Part shown: positions 10,001 to 19,697 of the stretch, one piece after another
How the letters are laid out: each line of letters opens with the position of its first letter
Numbering within the stretch: position 1 is the stretch's first letter
Origin: JAZKAR01 sp040389065
GTDB lineage: Bacteria > Pseudomonadota > Gammaproteobacteria > Burkholderiales > Casimicrobiaceae
Assembly (NCBI GenBank): GCA_040389065.1
Contig: JAZKAR010000005.1
Location: 1-64,000, forward strand
Length of the DNA: 64,000 nt
Direction of reading: 5' to 3'
Program-made: the position numbers and the translations under genes
The notes under the pieces: model-generated
The model's database searches: none
What the model was told of the DNA's origin: nothing
What the model saw: only the letters and a program-made list of their open reading frames with translations

Positions 10001-11152
10001 TCAGAGACTAGGCGCTCTTAACTCTTTTGAAAACTCATATTTTTCTTGATCTAGCAGACGATATATTTCAGCAAAATATTCTGCTTGTTTCCCCATACGA
10101 AAACGCCTCTCAGCATAAGCAGAAATATTTTTTACAATATTATTTTTTTCGATTTCGCTTAAGGCTAAAAAAGAACTTAGCGGTTGTAATAAGTCCTGAG
10201 CAGTAAAATCTTTTGGAACAAAATTAAAATAATCTAACCCATCTACCATTAATGAAGACTCACCCACATTGGTCAAAATAGGAAGTGCTCCACAAGCCAT
10301 AGCTTCTGCCAACGCCTTTGAAGGATAGTTTGATGTCTTTTGAAGAGAAAAATAGATCGATGCATGCCCTAGTATTTCATTAGGGCGAGAACTGTAACCA
10401 TATTCAACTGGCACATCGTTAAATTCTGTAGTTTCTAATAATGCTTTTATAACAGAAGCTTCTTTACCATCACCACAAATAAAAAAACGATAATCGTGAT
10501 ATCCCTGCGCTTTTAAAGACTGATGTACTGCTGGTAATACCTTTAGAAAACGTAGCGATTGCTTTTCAGGTTCAAGACGTCCAAGAAATACAAAACTCAA
10601 AGATTTTTTGAGCGGATAGTATTGCTTGGCATCTACTTGGGTACCCCCTGCCGTTAAACCGCATTTACTAGCCATTCGGGGGAAATTACGTATTTTGTTA
10701 AGATTATTAGGATTTAAAATATCAATATAGTCTGCAGCCATAAAACCAAGCCATGCCCCTAAACCATTTCGCCATTGGCTTTTTTTAAAAGGTGGCATAG
10801 CAGAATTAACCCACGACATCACTAATCGGTGTCCATAAATTAATTTTATGCCAGGAACATAGGCTAATGGAAAATGAACAATACTATTTTTAGGCTGTGT
10901 TGAAAAAAATTCATGAACTGCTCTACAGTAAAGACGAAAATGCCCCGCCCCTAAGTCCCTAACATGAAGGTAGTTACTCGGTGCAAGTTTTTGAGCATAC
11001 TCAGTTTGCTCGCATAGCCCTTGATACGTTTGACGATCCATAACGAGATGAATATCCATCCCTTTATCTACTAGGCTGTACCAATTATCTGTAAAGCGCT
11101 TTTCTGCTCCTCCTACACCTGCTGTACTTAGAACAATATATACTCTTCTCAC
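10001..11152 (-). CDS. Glycosyltransferase family 4
   Basis: A 383-residue GT-B glycosyltransferase. The glycine-rich acceptor loop STAGVGGAEKRFTDNW is at the N-terminus. The donor domain shows FVFLGRLEPEKQSLRFLKVL and the terminal block SKALAEAMACGALPILTNVG, where the glutamate of the E-x7-E-like region is kept. Its start overlaps the stop of the wbpG-like gene as ATGA. It may attach the amidino-sugar made by the neighbouring genes, but this is inference from position only. Confidence 0.88.
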   Translation of the reverse strand: MRRVYIVLSTAGVGGAEKRFTDNWYSLVDKGMDIHLVMDRQTYQGLCEQTEYAQKLAPSNYLHVRDLGAGHFRLYCRAVHEFFSTQPKNSIVHFPLAYVPGIKLIYGHRLVMSWVNSAMPPFKKSQWRNGLGAWLGFMAADYIDILNPNNLNKIRNFPRMASKCGLTAGGTQVDAKQYYPLKKSLSFVFLGRLEPEKQSLRFLKVLPAVHQSLKAQGYHDYRFFICGDGKEASVIKALLETTEFNDVPVEYGYSSRPNEILGHASIYFSLQKTSNYPSKALAEAMACGALPILTNVGESSLMVDGLDYFNFVPKDFTAQDLLQPLSSFLALSEIEKNNIVKNISAYAERRFRMGKQAEYFAEIYRLLDQEKYEFSKELRAPSL

Positions 11153-12285
11153 ATCGTACCCTTAACTACCTTGCGACTTTTAAGTTTAGCCCATAAAGCT
11201 AACCAATGCTCCCAGCGAGGTAATTCCGATGGATAGTCTAAATGTAAATGATTAGGCGCACTCAAGTATTCATTAAACCAAGCCTCATCCACACCAAATT
11301 TTTTAAGAATAAACTGTTGATCTCGCTGCAATTGAACAGGATCATAAGGCGGATTTTTTAAATCTTCAAGCGCTTCTTCTCGAGTCATTTGATTACTCAG
11401 AATAAGCGTAGATAAATGTACCCGCCGTTTATCTACACCAAACTTGCGAGGAAGAATATATCCTTGATAAAAGCGTGTAAATACAGACTCATAATGTTTA
11501 TAAGGATATGGTACATATCCATAACGCTTAACCAAAAGATCAACAGCCGCTTGCTTGTTATAATCAACAAAATCAAGCAACGATACCCATTCAATCTTGC
11601 TAAGATACTTGAAACATAAATGATCAACTGTACTAATTAATGGATGTGTTTTGATTGGAACCTTACCAAATCTTTTATGAATTGCTCTGATATTACACAC
11701 ATCAAGTTTAAAGTGATTCCAACCTTTTGGCATTCTAATACCTTCAGTTGCTTTATTACTTCCTGAAACAACGTGATGCAATTTATATTTTTTAGCTATC
11801 TGGCAGTTAACTGCTAACATTGCATTATCCATTAAAAGCTCAATATCAATCACTCCTGCTGCAAACATAGATAACTGCATATCACGATTTTCTTCCCAAT
11901 CGATTACATGTGTATACAAATCAATATTTAGTCTACTTATTAGAGAATGTATATTGGCAACTGCCAGTTCTGAATTCCACCCATTATCTAAATGTACCGC
12001 AATAGGACGCAATCCTGCTTCAACAACCAGATGAAGAACATAAGAACTATCTACCCCGCCACTTAACCCTACTACGCAATCATAAGGCTTACCTTGACCT
12101 ACTTTTTTAATTTTATCTACTAGTTGTTTAAAGGCATTAGAATCATGCTGAGTTTTAGATAGCTCTGGTAATTTTGCTGCAAAATCTGTACAAAAATTAC
12201 ACACACCAAAATTATCGAATCTGATGTTTGATGCAGATTCATCCATAACACAGCGCACACATGTTTTAAGAGCTTCGGAATTCAT
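11149..12285 (-). CDS. wbpG: N-acetyl sugar amidotransferase, WbpG/PseA-like
   Basis: A 378-residue ATP-dependent amidotransferase. It opens with a CxxC-type zinc-ribbon region (TCVRCVMDES and VCNFCTDF) and then has the PP-loop VGLSGGVDSSYVLHL that adenylates the substrate. In the P. aeruginosa O5-type pathway, WbpG with HisH2 and HisF2 turns an acetamido group at C3 into an acetamidino group using ammonia from glutamine. The hisF-like gene is directly upstream with an ATGA overlap, followed by hisH, which supports this role. Confidence 0.9.
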   Translation of the reverse strand: MNSEALKTCVRCVMDESASNIRFDNFGVCNFCTDFAAKLPELSKTQHDSNAFKQLVDKIKKVGQGKPYDCVVGLSGGVDSSYVLHLVVEAGLRPIAVHLDNGWNSELAVANIHSLISRLNIDLYTHVIDWEENRDMQLSMFAAGVIDIELLMDNAMLAVNCQIAKKYKLHHVVSGSNKATEGIRMPKGWNHFKLDVCNIRAIHKRFGKVPIKTHPLISTVDHLCFKYLSKIEWVSLLDFVDYNKQAAVDLLVKRYGYVPYPYKHYESVFTRFYQGYILPRKFGVDKRRVHLSTLILSNQMTREEALEDLKNPPYDPVQLQRDQQFILKKFGVDEAWFNEYLSAPNHLHLDYPSELPRWEHWLALWAKLKSRKVVKGTM

Positions 12286-13043
12286 GCAAAAAGTTCCTGC
12301 AATTGGATAGGATTAGGGTAATTGATAAGAACAGCACGATGAGGGCCTTTATAAACAAATAAAGCGCCTGCCGCAACCGCAGAAGCTCGCGTTTCACGAA
12401 TTATTTTCTTACAATCGTTCAGATCTGATGCTCCTCCGCATGCAATTACTGGTATAGACACGCTTTTAGCAACAGCCTGTATCAACATTGAATCGTAACC
12501 TTTCATCGTTCCATCGCGATCAACTGAATTTAGTAATATCTCTCCAGCCCCTTCCTCAGCTATTCGCTTAGCCCAATCAGCAGGTGCCCATGAAGTTATT
12601 TTACGTTTTCCACTATTTAAAACACGATAACCTCGCCACCATTTATAGCTAACATCTATCCCTACTACTACACTTTGGCTACCATAACGTCGTGCGATTT
12701 CACCCACCAAAGCAGGACGTTGAAGTGCAGCTGTATTTAATGCTATTTTTTCAACCCCAGAAGCAATCAAGCGTTCTGCATCTTCTAATGAACGAATCCC
12801 TCCGCCATAACAAATTGGCATAAAACATTCTGATGCTAACTGCGCCACCATTTCGAAATTAGGTTCATTCCCATTTTTACTAGCCTGGATATCCAATACA
12901 ATTAACTCATCTACTTCTTTTTCATTAAATATTTTGACCGTGTTAATTGGATCTCCTACATAAGAAGAATTAGAAAACTGAATAGTTTTAACTAAGCGCT
13001 TACCATCGAGAAGAAGACAAGGAATAAGTCTAGGCCGGTACAT
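12282..13043 (-). CDS. hisF2: HisF-like cyclase subunit for sugar amidination (hisF2)
   Basis: A 253-residue (beta/alpha)8 barrel homologous to the imidazole-glycerol-phosphate synthase cyclase. Marks include RLIPCLLLDGKRLVKT, the phosphate-binding CYGGGIRSLEDAE, and GIDVSYKWWRG. It begins inside the 3' end of hisH (14-base overlap), the classic arrangement of the ammonia-channelling pair. The setting, next to wbpG and away from other his genes, shows it is the O-antigen paralogue that delivers ammonia to WbpG rather than the histidine enzyme. Confidence 0.92.
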   Translation of the reverse strand: MYRPRLIPCLLLDGKRLVKTIQFSNSSYVGDPINTVKIFNEKEVDELIVLDIQASKNGNEPNFEMVAQLASECFMPICYGGGIRSLEDAERLIASGVEKIALNTAALQRPALVGEIARRYGSQSVVVGIDVSYKWWRGYRVLNSGKRKITSWAPADWAKRIAEEGAGEILLNSVDRDGTMKGYDSMLIQAVAKSVSIPVIACGGASDLNDCKKIIRETRASAVAAGALFVYKGPHRAVLINYPNPIQLQELFA

Positions 13044-13659
13044 AAGACCACTCCGAGAATTTTTTCAATATCGTAAGGCCAAATTTATGACTTTTTTCCG
13101 GATGAAACTGGACGGCAACAAGATTATCGCGAGCAATCGCTGAAGTAAACTTGTACCCGTAGCGGCTTTCCATAAGTATATTTTCACTGTTAAAACAATT
13201 TATATGATACGAATGAACAAAATAAAATCGCGCCGGGATAGGCAGATCTAAAAGTACAGGATGATCACGACATTTTATGGCTTCATTCCAGCCCATATGA
13301 GGTACAGGTAAAGCTTGCTCCATTTTAGATAGATCAAAACGCTTTACATCTGCCTCGAACCAAGCCAAACCTGGTAACTCACCTTCTTCACTTTTACGAC
13401 ACATGATTTGCATTCCTAGACAGATACCTAAAATCGGCACCTTATCGTCTAATACTCTTTTATTTAGCACTGCAATTAAACCAGAATCTTTTAGCTTCTG
13501 CATACCATAATCAAAAGCTCCGACACCTGGCAATAATAAACGTTCTGCGGTAGCAATATCATGAGGATGCCCTGATATTTGATGGGGCACTCCCAAATAA
13601 CTTAACATATTTGAAATTGACCCTAAATTACCCACTCCATAATTAATAATGGTCAACAT
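13030..13659 (-). CDS. hisH2: HisH-like glutamine amidotransferase subunit (hisH2)
   Basis: A 209-residue class I glutaminase. The nucleophile motif GICLGMQ and the His/Glu pair in AVQFHPEKS are intact, and the N-terminal NYGVGNLGSISNML is typical of HisH. It hydrolyses glutamine and passes ammonia through the partner HisF-like barrel. The gene abuts the upstream asnB-like gene with no gap and overlaps hisF2 by 14 bases. Confidence 0.93.
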   Translation of the reverse strand: MLTIINYGVGNLGSISNMLSYLGVPHQISGHPHDIATAERLLLPGVGAFDYGMQKLKDSGLIAVLNKRVLDDKVPILGICLGMQIMCRKSEEGELPGLAWFEADVKRFDLSKMEQALPVPHMGWNEAIKCRDHPVLLDLPIPARFYFVHSYHINCFNSENILMESRYGYKFTSAIARDNLVAVQFHPEKSHKFGLTILKKFSEWSYVPA

Positions 13660-15651
13660 TCAAATTCCCCTCACTGAAAACCGCTCTGACCACATCACCA
13701 AAGAAAGAACCCGCCAAGCAAATCTGTTGTAACGTTCTTGCCCAAGCAAAATTCTTTTAGCTCGATTTAAACTGGAAACAGAAAGTATTTTTTGTGCCAG
13801 CGCCCGCCGCTCATCTATCCAATTTGAAAAATACTGCCCTTGTTGTTCACATAACCAAACCTGCTCTGGGGTAACAAAACCCATTTTATCCTGCCGTTGT
13901 GCAATTTGTGGAGGTAATCGATGCGCCATACCTTTGCGCAATAATCGCTTAGTCGTACCCTGTGACAGCTTTGCCGATGTAGGGCAAGAAACCACAAACT
14001 CTACTAGTCTATAATCCAGAAAAGGCAAGCGTGACTCAACAGAATGGGCCATTGAATCTCTATCAGCCCAGTGAAGCTGAACGGGAACACTCGTTTGAGT
14101 TACTTGGCGAATATTTTCTTCTGAGACATTGTTCCATAGGGGTCGAAAACGCTCTTGAGGATCATTCGTATAGGCCAGATCTGAGAGAGAGCATGCAAGT
14201 AATGAACCTCCTGCGTTTTCATTGCGCATAAAATTGCGTAAAGGTGTTATCCAACGATTAGGAACTGCCGACACTAGTTGAGAGCGAAACGCGGCTGTAA
14301 ACTTATACCCATGAACAGATTGCAACGCTCGCAGCTCATCAATCCAAGCCCCTATATTCCCAGAAGCTAACAATTCATTCATATAAATCCAGAAGAACGC
14401 GTGATATCCACAAAGCATTTCATCTGCACCATGACCATCTAACGTAACCTTAACTCCTTGATGGCGAGCAAGCTTATAAACTTCCCACTCAGCAAATATA
14501 CTTGTTCCCGCAAAAGGTTCATCTTGATGCCACACTAACTGCGGTAACTCTTTAAGTAAAGTTTGAGTATCTGGGTATGTATGATATGCATCAACATTTG
14601 TTGCTTGTGTAACAATATCTATGAATGAGCGCTCATCATAGCGCTTGATAAGAGAACATACTGAAAAACTTTTTTGTGCACCTTTACCTAACGAAAGCAA
14701 TTGCGCACTTACTTCACATACGATCGCTGAAGAATCAAGCCCTCCGGACAATGCCGTACCTATCGGTACATCAGCACGCAGTCGTAGCCGCACTGCATCT
14801 GCAAACATTTCACTAAACTGTTCTGCAGCTGCCTCTAAACTTATATTTTCATAGGAAAAATTACGCTGCAATGTATACCATTGCTGAGCTTGAGCTGTTT
14901 TTAAATTTTGTATTGATGTAAGAATATAATGACCACCACGTATTTGCTCCACCCCTGCGAACAAAGTTGCATTCGTATGATCGGTAATCCCAGCCTGCAA
15001 AAAATCATACGTTGCTTGCCAAGCGATATTAGACTGCCATTCTGGCAAAACTGTAAATTGTTTTATTTCGGACGCAAATGCAACTCCACCTGATGTGCGC
15101 ATCATATAAAGTGGCTTAACACCAAAACGATCACGTGCAGCAAAAACACGCTGCTCAATACAATCTACAATTACAAAAGCAAACATACCATTAAAGCGGG
15201 TTAAACACTCTTTACCCCAATGAACATAGGCAGCAAGAATGATTTCTGTATCTGAATGTCCACGAAATGTATATCCTAATCCTTCAAGTTCAGCACGTAA
15301 TTCTAAATAATTATATACTTCACCATTGTAAGTTATCACGTATCGGCTATCTGCTGTAGCCATTGGTTGATGACCTGTAGGTGATAAATCAATAATCGCT
15401 AAGCGTCTATGTGCCAACCCCCATTGCCATCCACTTTGTCCTTTTTCTAAGCGGCGCTGCGGTAAGTAATTTAATAAAGATTTTTCTACAAAAGGAGTGG
15501 AGGCACCAGCGAAGAAACTTAGCTGGTTATTTTGCCATAATGCGTACCCTTCTCCATCTGGTCCTCGATGAGTAATCACATCTGCCATTGCTTGAAGATA
15601 ATGGGCACTTAATTCAGTATGATCCATAAATAATGCTGCAATGCCGCACAT
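13660..15651 (-). CDS. asnB: Asparagine synthetase B-like amidotransferase
   Basis: A 663-residue two-domain enzyme. Residues 1 to about 220 form the Ntn glutaminase domain (MCGIAALF with Cys2, THRGPDGEGY, TYNGEVYNY). The rest is the ATP-dependent synthetase domain with the PP-loop TALSGGLDSSAIV and LDGHGADEMLCGYH. Proteins of this type in O-antigen loci (for example WbpS) are proposed to amidate uronic-acid carboxyls; the true acceptor is not shown by sequence. It lies between wzx and hisH2 in the same operon, with two-base or zero gaps. Confidence 0.9.
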   Translation of the reverse strand: MCGIAALFMDHTELSAHYLQAMADVITHRGPDGEGYALWQNNQLSFFAGASTPFVEKSLLNYLPQRRLEKGQSGWQWGLAHRRLAIIDLSPTGHQPMATADSRYVITYNGEVYNYLELRAELEGLGYTFRGHSDTEIILAAYVHWGKECLTRFNGMFAFVIVDCIEQRVFAARDRFGVKPLYMMRTSGGVAFASEIKQFTVLPEWQSNIAWQATYDFLQAGITDHTNATLFAGVEQIRGGHYILTSIQNLKTAQAQQWYTLQRNFSYENISLEAAAEQFSEMFADAVRLRLRADVPIGTALSGGLDSSAIVCEVSAQLLSLGKGAQKSFSVCSLIKRYDERSFIDIVTQATNVDAYHTYPDTQTLLKELPQLVWHQDEPFAGTSIFAEWEVYKLARHQGVKVTLDGHGADEMLCGYHAFFWIYMNELLASGNIGAWIDELRALQSVHGYKFTAAFRSQLVSAVPNRWITPLRNFMRNENAGGSLLACSLSDLAYTNDPQERFRPLWNNVSEENIRQVTQTSVPVQLHWADRDSMAHSVESRLPFLDYRLVEFVVSCPTSAKLSQGTTKRLLRKGMAHRLPPQIAQRQDKMGFVTPEQVWLCEQQGQYFSNWIDERRALAQKILSVSSLNRAKRILLGQERYNRFAWRVLSLVMWSERFSVRGI

Positions 15652-15653
15652 AG

Positions 15654-16943
15654 TTAGTAGCCCCCCCTAGCAATTTTACGCGCAAACAGATAAGAGGTTA
15701 GATAAAAAACAATATAAAGGAAAATACATATATATAATGCTGAATTCACAGACATATTAAAGTACTTTGGCACCACCGTTATACATCCAGCAATAATAAA
15801 AAAACAAAAATGAATTTTAAAGTTTAACAATGTTTTTTTTGCAATATAAAATATAAAGCTTACTGGCTGTACTATAAATTTTAACGCAAACGCAATAATT
15901 ACAATCCTCGCAAAATCACCTGACTCTCTCCATTTTTCTCCAAAAATAATAGCAAATAAATCTGGAGCAAAAGGAAGAATAACTGCAGCAATTATAAGAG
16001 CAATTATTGTTAGCTTAAACACTAAACTATCAAAGATTTTGATGCAATTTTGATTATGAGAATATTCTAAGGATGCCTGACGCCGAAAAATTTCACTAAA
16101 AGACGCCCCTATTAACTGCATAGGAGCCTGCAAAACTCGATTCACAAGGCTATATAGCCCTACACTATGAGCATCGAATTGATGAGATAAAACAAAAATA
16201 GGAAATTGTTCGAGCCAAGAACCTATTAGATCAGAAGGGATTGCATGTTTTGGTAAATCTTTATGTCTATGCATTACAGCAAGAACGGAATTAAATCGAG
16301 GAAATAAGAATTTAGAATAGGAATACCTAGAAAACCAAATTAATGAAAGTGCAAATACTCCCATTCCTATGGCACTTCCTACTGCTAAACTTACTACATC
16401 CGGCTTTAGAATACCAAAAATAATTTGTAATCCAACTAAAATGAGTGCATAAAAAATACGACATTTTGAGAGAATATAAAAATCACCCTTACGATTTATC
16501 CATCCAGTAAATGCATTAATCCAAGCTGTAAAACAAACAGAAGCAGCTCCACTAAATACAAGAATTGTACTTAGCAAATAATTTTTATTGAAAAAAAAAT
16601 ATTTTCCAATAAAAATAAAACTCATACCAAAAATAAGAATTCCAATACTTAAAATAAAACCAATCATTGAAGCCGCGCATACAAGTAACCAAGCTTCTTT
16701 ATCTTGTTTAGGAGAAAATATTCCCAGATCAAATTTTCCTGCACACAAAACAGTTAAAAGAGTTATAACTAAAACATATTGAGCATATTCACCATACTCA
16801 AGAGGAGAAAATATTCTAGTTAAAAAAGGTGACGCTATGAATTGAATTACTTGAGCTAATCCCGTACCGAAAATTAGTGTAGCAAGAGGCCCATTAAGGC
16901 GTTTTAGTGCTAGCGCCCCTGCCCTAGATAATTTATTTTTCAT
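15654..16943 (-). CDS. wzx: Lipopolysaccharide repeat-unit flippase (Wzx-like)
   Basis: A 429-residue membrane protein with about twelve hydrophobic helices. The N-terminus contains GTGLAQVIQFIASPFLTRIF and SPLEYGEYAQY, the standard opening of MOP-family polysaccharide flippases (RfbX/Wzx). It should move the undecaprenyl-linked repeat unit to the periplasm before polymerisation by the EpsG/Wzy-like protein. Its start overlaps the aminotransferase stop by four bases. The A+T-rich coding and many Ile/Phe residues are usual for Wzx. Confidence 0.88.
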   Translation of the reverse strand: MKNKLSRAGALALKRLNGPLATLIFGTGLAQVIQFIASPFLTRIFSPLEYGEYAQYVLVITLLTVLCAGKFDLGIFSPKQDKEAWLLVCAASMIGFILSIGILIFGMSFIFIGKYFFFNKNYLLSTILVFSGAASVCFTAWINAFTGWINRKGDFYILSKCRIFYALILVGLQIIFGILKPDVVSLAVGSAIGMGVFALSLIWFSRYSYSKFLFPRFNSVLAVMHRHKDLPKHAIPSDLIGSWLEQFPIFVLSHQFDAHSVGLYSLVNRVLQAPMQLIGASFSEIFRRQASLEYSHNQNCIKIFDSLVFKLTIIALIIAAVILPFAPDLFAIIFGEKWRESGDFARIVIIAFALKFIVQPVSFIFYIAKKTLLNFKIHFCFFIIAGCITVVPKYFNMSVNSALYICIFLYIVFYLTSYLFARKIARGGY

Positions 16944-18031
16944 TTCAGGTTTGTTATTACTTTATTAATTTCAGAACTATTCATAAAAGGATGCATTGGA
17001 AGACTCATTACTTTTTTCGCCACCTCGCAAGATATGGGAGTATCTTTTTCAGGGTTACCTGTCTTGTAAGCTGGTTGTAAGTTTAGCGGTATTGGATAAT
17101 GCACTGCAGTGGGAATACCGGCATCACCTAATTGCTTCTGAACTACATCTCTATTTTCAACAAAAACCGTAAATTGAGCCCAGACACAATTTCGATCGGG
17201 TCGCACAACTGTCAACTCAGCTGCCAACTTATTAGCACGTATTGCCTCTTGATAAGCCTTTCCGATTTGTAATCTCTGTTCAATTTCCCAATCAAACGTT
17301 TCTAGCTTAGCCAGCACGATAGCACACTGAAGCGTATCCATACGTCCACCAACACCTACACGTGTATGCGTATAACGTTTGCTTTGCCCATGAACACGAA
17401 TTTCACGACAAGCTTGCATCAAATGGTCATCATTTGTAAAAATAGCACCACCGTCACCATAACAACCTAATGGTTTACTCGGGAAAAAACTAGTACATGC
17501 CAACGTAGAAACATTACAGCTTTTACGATCTTTATAGGTTGCACCAAAACTTTGTGCAGCATCTTCAATTACTGGAATATTGTCATGACGTGCAGCAATC
17601 GCATTAATTTCTTCCATATCTGCCACTTGACCATAAAGGCTGACTGGCATAATAGCTTTAGTGCGAGAAGTAATTTTTGATTCTATTAAATGTGGATTTA
17701 TGTTACATGTATCTGGTTCAATATCTACAAATACTGGCGTTGCCCCAAGCAATACAATCACCTCTACAGTTGCCGCAAAAGTAAACGGTGTAGTAATAAC
17801 CTCATCACCATAGCTTATTCCTAGAGACATCAAACTAATCAATAGGGCTTCAGTACCACTGGATACCGTAATACAATGTTTGACACCGACATAGCTAGCC
17901 AATCGCTGTTCAAGCTCCGCAACTTCTGGCCCCATAATATACTGACCATGCTCTAATACGCGGTTGATACGTTCTTGAATTTGTGGTTTTAACGACTGAT
18001 ATTGGGTTTTCAAATCAATAAAAGGCATCAT
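16940..18031 (-). CDS. wlbC: DegT/DnrJ/EryC1/StrS aminotransferase (WlbC/WbpE-like)
   Basis: A 363-residue PLP enzyme that should transaminate the 3-keto sugar made by the WlbA-like dehydrogenase. It shows FIDLKTQYQSLKPQI, VSSGTEALLISLMSLG, the EDAAQSFGA segment, and SFFPSKPLGCYGDGGA holding the PLP lysine. I start at the ATG at 18031, where ATGATG overlaps the TGA of the acetyltransferase gene. A frame reaching 18049 adds six non-family residues. The order dehydrogenase-acetyltransferase-aminotransferase resembles the Bordetella wlb/bpl A-B-C genes. Confidence 0.88.
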   Translation of the reverse strand: MMPFIDLKTQYQSLKPQIQERINRVLEHGQYIMGPEVAELEQRLASYVGVKHCITVSSGTEALLISLMSLGISYGDEVITTPFTFAATVEVIVLLGATPVFVDIEPDTCNINPHLIESKITSRTKAIMPVSLYGQVADMEEINAIAARHDNIPVIEDAAQSFGATYKDRKSCNVSTLACTSFFPSKPLGCYGDGGAIFTNDDHLMQACREIRVHGQSKRYTHTRVGVGGRMDTLQCAIVLAKLETFDWEIEQRLQIGKAYQEAIRANKLAAELTVVRPDRNCVWAQFTVFVENRDVVQKQLGDAGIPTAVHYPIPLNLQPAYKTGNPEKDTPISCEVAKKVMSLPMHPFMNSSEINKVITNLK

Positions 18032-18609
18032 TGACTGAGACATATACATTTTCCATTTTTTAATTCATATTCTTCACCTGTTGCTGGGCAACAAGCGTAA
18101 CCTTGACCAGTATCTGGCAAACTCAAGCGCTCTCCATGCCGACTTACCCAACCAATCTGTTTGGCAGGCACTCCTACTATCATTGCATAGTCAGGAACAT
18201 CTTTTTTAACAACTGCCCCTGCGCCTACTAGTGCATACTCCCCGATTGTCACTCCACATACTATGGTGCAATTTGCACCTAATGTACTTCCCTTTTTTAC
18301 TACTGTATTGCGATACTCATTTTTACGCTCAATAAAAGCACGTGGGTTATATACATTAGTGAAAACCATACTTGGACCACAAAAAACATCATCCTCGAGA
18401 AAAACATTGTCATAAATTGAAACATTATTCTGTATCTTTACGTTGTTGCCAATCACTGCATGATTACCAACAAAAACATTCTGCCCTAATGAACAGTTAC
18501 TTCCAATTTTAGCTCCACTACACACATGCACCCAATGCCAAATACGGCTTCCCTCACCAATGAGTGCACCTTCATCAATAATGGCAGAAGGATGAACATT
18601 AATAGTCAT
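18028..18609 (-). CDS. wlbB: UDP-amino-sugar N-acetyltransferase, left-handed beta-helix (WlbB/WbpD-like)
   Basis: A 193-residue hexapeptide-repeat acyltransferase. Repeated [LIV]-G-x4 turns run from IIDEGALIGEGSRIWHWVHV through GAVVKKDVPDYAMIVGVPAK. This matches WbpD/WlbB, which acetylates the 3-amino group of UDP-2-acetamido-3-amino-2,3-dideoxyglucuronate. The stop of the upstream FAD gene and this ATG share one base (TAATG). Cysteines cluster near the C-terminus (ACCPATGEEYELKNGKCICL), a tail that differs from the core fold. Confidence 0.88.
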   Translation of the reverse strand: MTINVHPSAIIDEGALIGEGSRIWHWVHVCSGAKIGSNCSLGQNVFVGNHAVIGNNVKIQNNVSIYDNVFLEDDVFCGPSMVFTNVYNPRAFIERKNEYRNTVVKKGSTLGANCTIVCGVTIGEYALVGAGAVVKKDVPDYAMIVGVPAKQIGWVSRHGERLSLPDTGQGYACCPATGEEYELKNGKCICLSQ

Positions 18610-19697
18610 TACATCTCCACAAGTTTATGAACCTGACGCGCTAAAGCACGAGCTGTAGTCCATTTACCACCGAAAACATTAATAAGTTTGTGTTTTTTTT
18701 CTAGCGCATACTCTCGTGTAGCGCGGCTAGGATCTTGCGCTGACTTTACTAAAGGGCGCACTCCCGCAAAAGTTTCACGAATATCGTTTTCATCTACGGG
18801 ATGCGAAAAATAGGCATTATACGCTTGAATAAGGTAAGTAATTTCATCGTTACTAGGTGAAACTGACTCTAAGAATTTTTGCCGTACCTCTGTAGTGCCT
18901 ACTAAAGTTCCATCCTGCCAAGGCAATACAAAAAAAATACGCCGTTCTCCAGGCACTTCAAATAAGCAAGCTGATCTTAAAGGTCGATTCAGTACAATAT
19001 GACTACCACGAACCAAATCCAAATCATGGCTACTTGATAAGCCACTTTGACCCAGTAAAAATTTTGACCAAGGGCCTGCAGCATTAATTACATAATCAAA
19101 CTCTTCTAAAGAACCATTTAATAGCTTTATCTTTCCGTTAATATCTACAGTTTCAACTCCAAGCCCTTCGTGAATAATTGCACCTGCTTCACACGCCTGC
19201 TTGGCAGCCCAAAAACCAAGCTTCTGGTCATCCATTACTCCATCCCAAAACTGAAAAGCACCTAAAAGTCCTTCAGGCTTTAAAAAAGGGTCTTTGAGAA
19301 GTACCTCATTACGCTGTAACCACATGTGAGAGGGCAAACCACTATCACGCGCGAACAAGTCATAAAGAGAAAGCCCTAATTTCAGTAACCACCTTGATCT
19401 TTTACTGTTGCGATAAACAGGTAATAGCATACATAAAGGCTTAGCTAAATTAGATGGAGCATCCTGAAACCACTTGTGACGTTCTAATAAAGCTTCACGA
19501 ACTAATCGGAACTCGCCATTCTCAAGATATCGCAATCCGCCATGTAATAATTTTGAAGATGCACGACTCGTATGAGAAATGATGCTATCACGTTCAAAAA
19601 TAGTCACTTGATAACCAGCTTTAGCAAGCTCCCAGCCAATACAAATACCATTGATACCAGCACCAACAATAGCCACACGCAATTTTATATTACTCAT
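18609..19697 (-). CDS. FAD-dependent oxidoreductase, short GlpD-like
   Basis: A 362-residue flavoprotein strongly like glycerol-3-phosphate dehydrogenase: the dinucleotide motif VAIVGAGINGICIGWELAKA, SSKLLHGGLRYLENGEFRLV, LPWQDGTLVGTTE, and GGKWTTARALARQ. Full GlpD is about 500 residues; this one ends just after the GGKWTT motif and lacks the C-terminal helical cap domain. It is embedded between the wlbA-like and wlbB-like genes with one-base overlaps on both sides, so it is clearly part of the sugar operon. Its substrate here is unknown; it may oxidise a glycerol-phosphate or sugar intermediate. Confidence 0.8.
   Translation of the reverse strand: MSNIKLRVAIVGAGINGICIGWELAKAGYQVTIFERDSIISHTSRASSKLLHGGLRYLENGEFRLVREALLERHKWFQDAPSNLAKPLCMLLPVYRNSKRSRWLLKLGLSLYDLFARDSGLPSHMWLQRNEVLLKDPFLKPEGLLGAFQFWDGVMDDQKLGFWAAKQACEAGAIIHEGLGVETVDINGKIKLLNGSLEEFDYVINAAGPWSKFLLGQSGLSSSHDLDLVRGSHIVLNRPLRSACLFEVPGERRIFFVLPWQDGTLVGTTEVRQKFLESVSPSNDEITYLIQAYNAYFSHPVDENDIRETFAGVRPLVKSAQDPSRATREYALEKKHKLINVFGGKWTTARALARQVHKLVEM

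Noticed and set aside
12282..13659. Histidine biosynthesis genes hisH and hisF
   Set aside because: They sit with wbpG and an asnB-like gene inside a glycan locus and not with other his genes, so the sugar-amidination role is far more likely.
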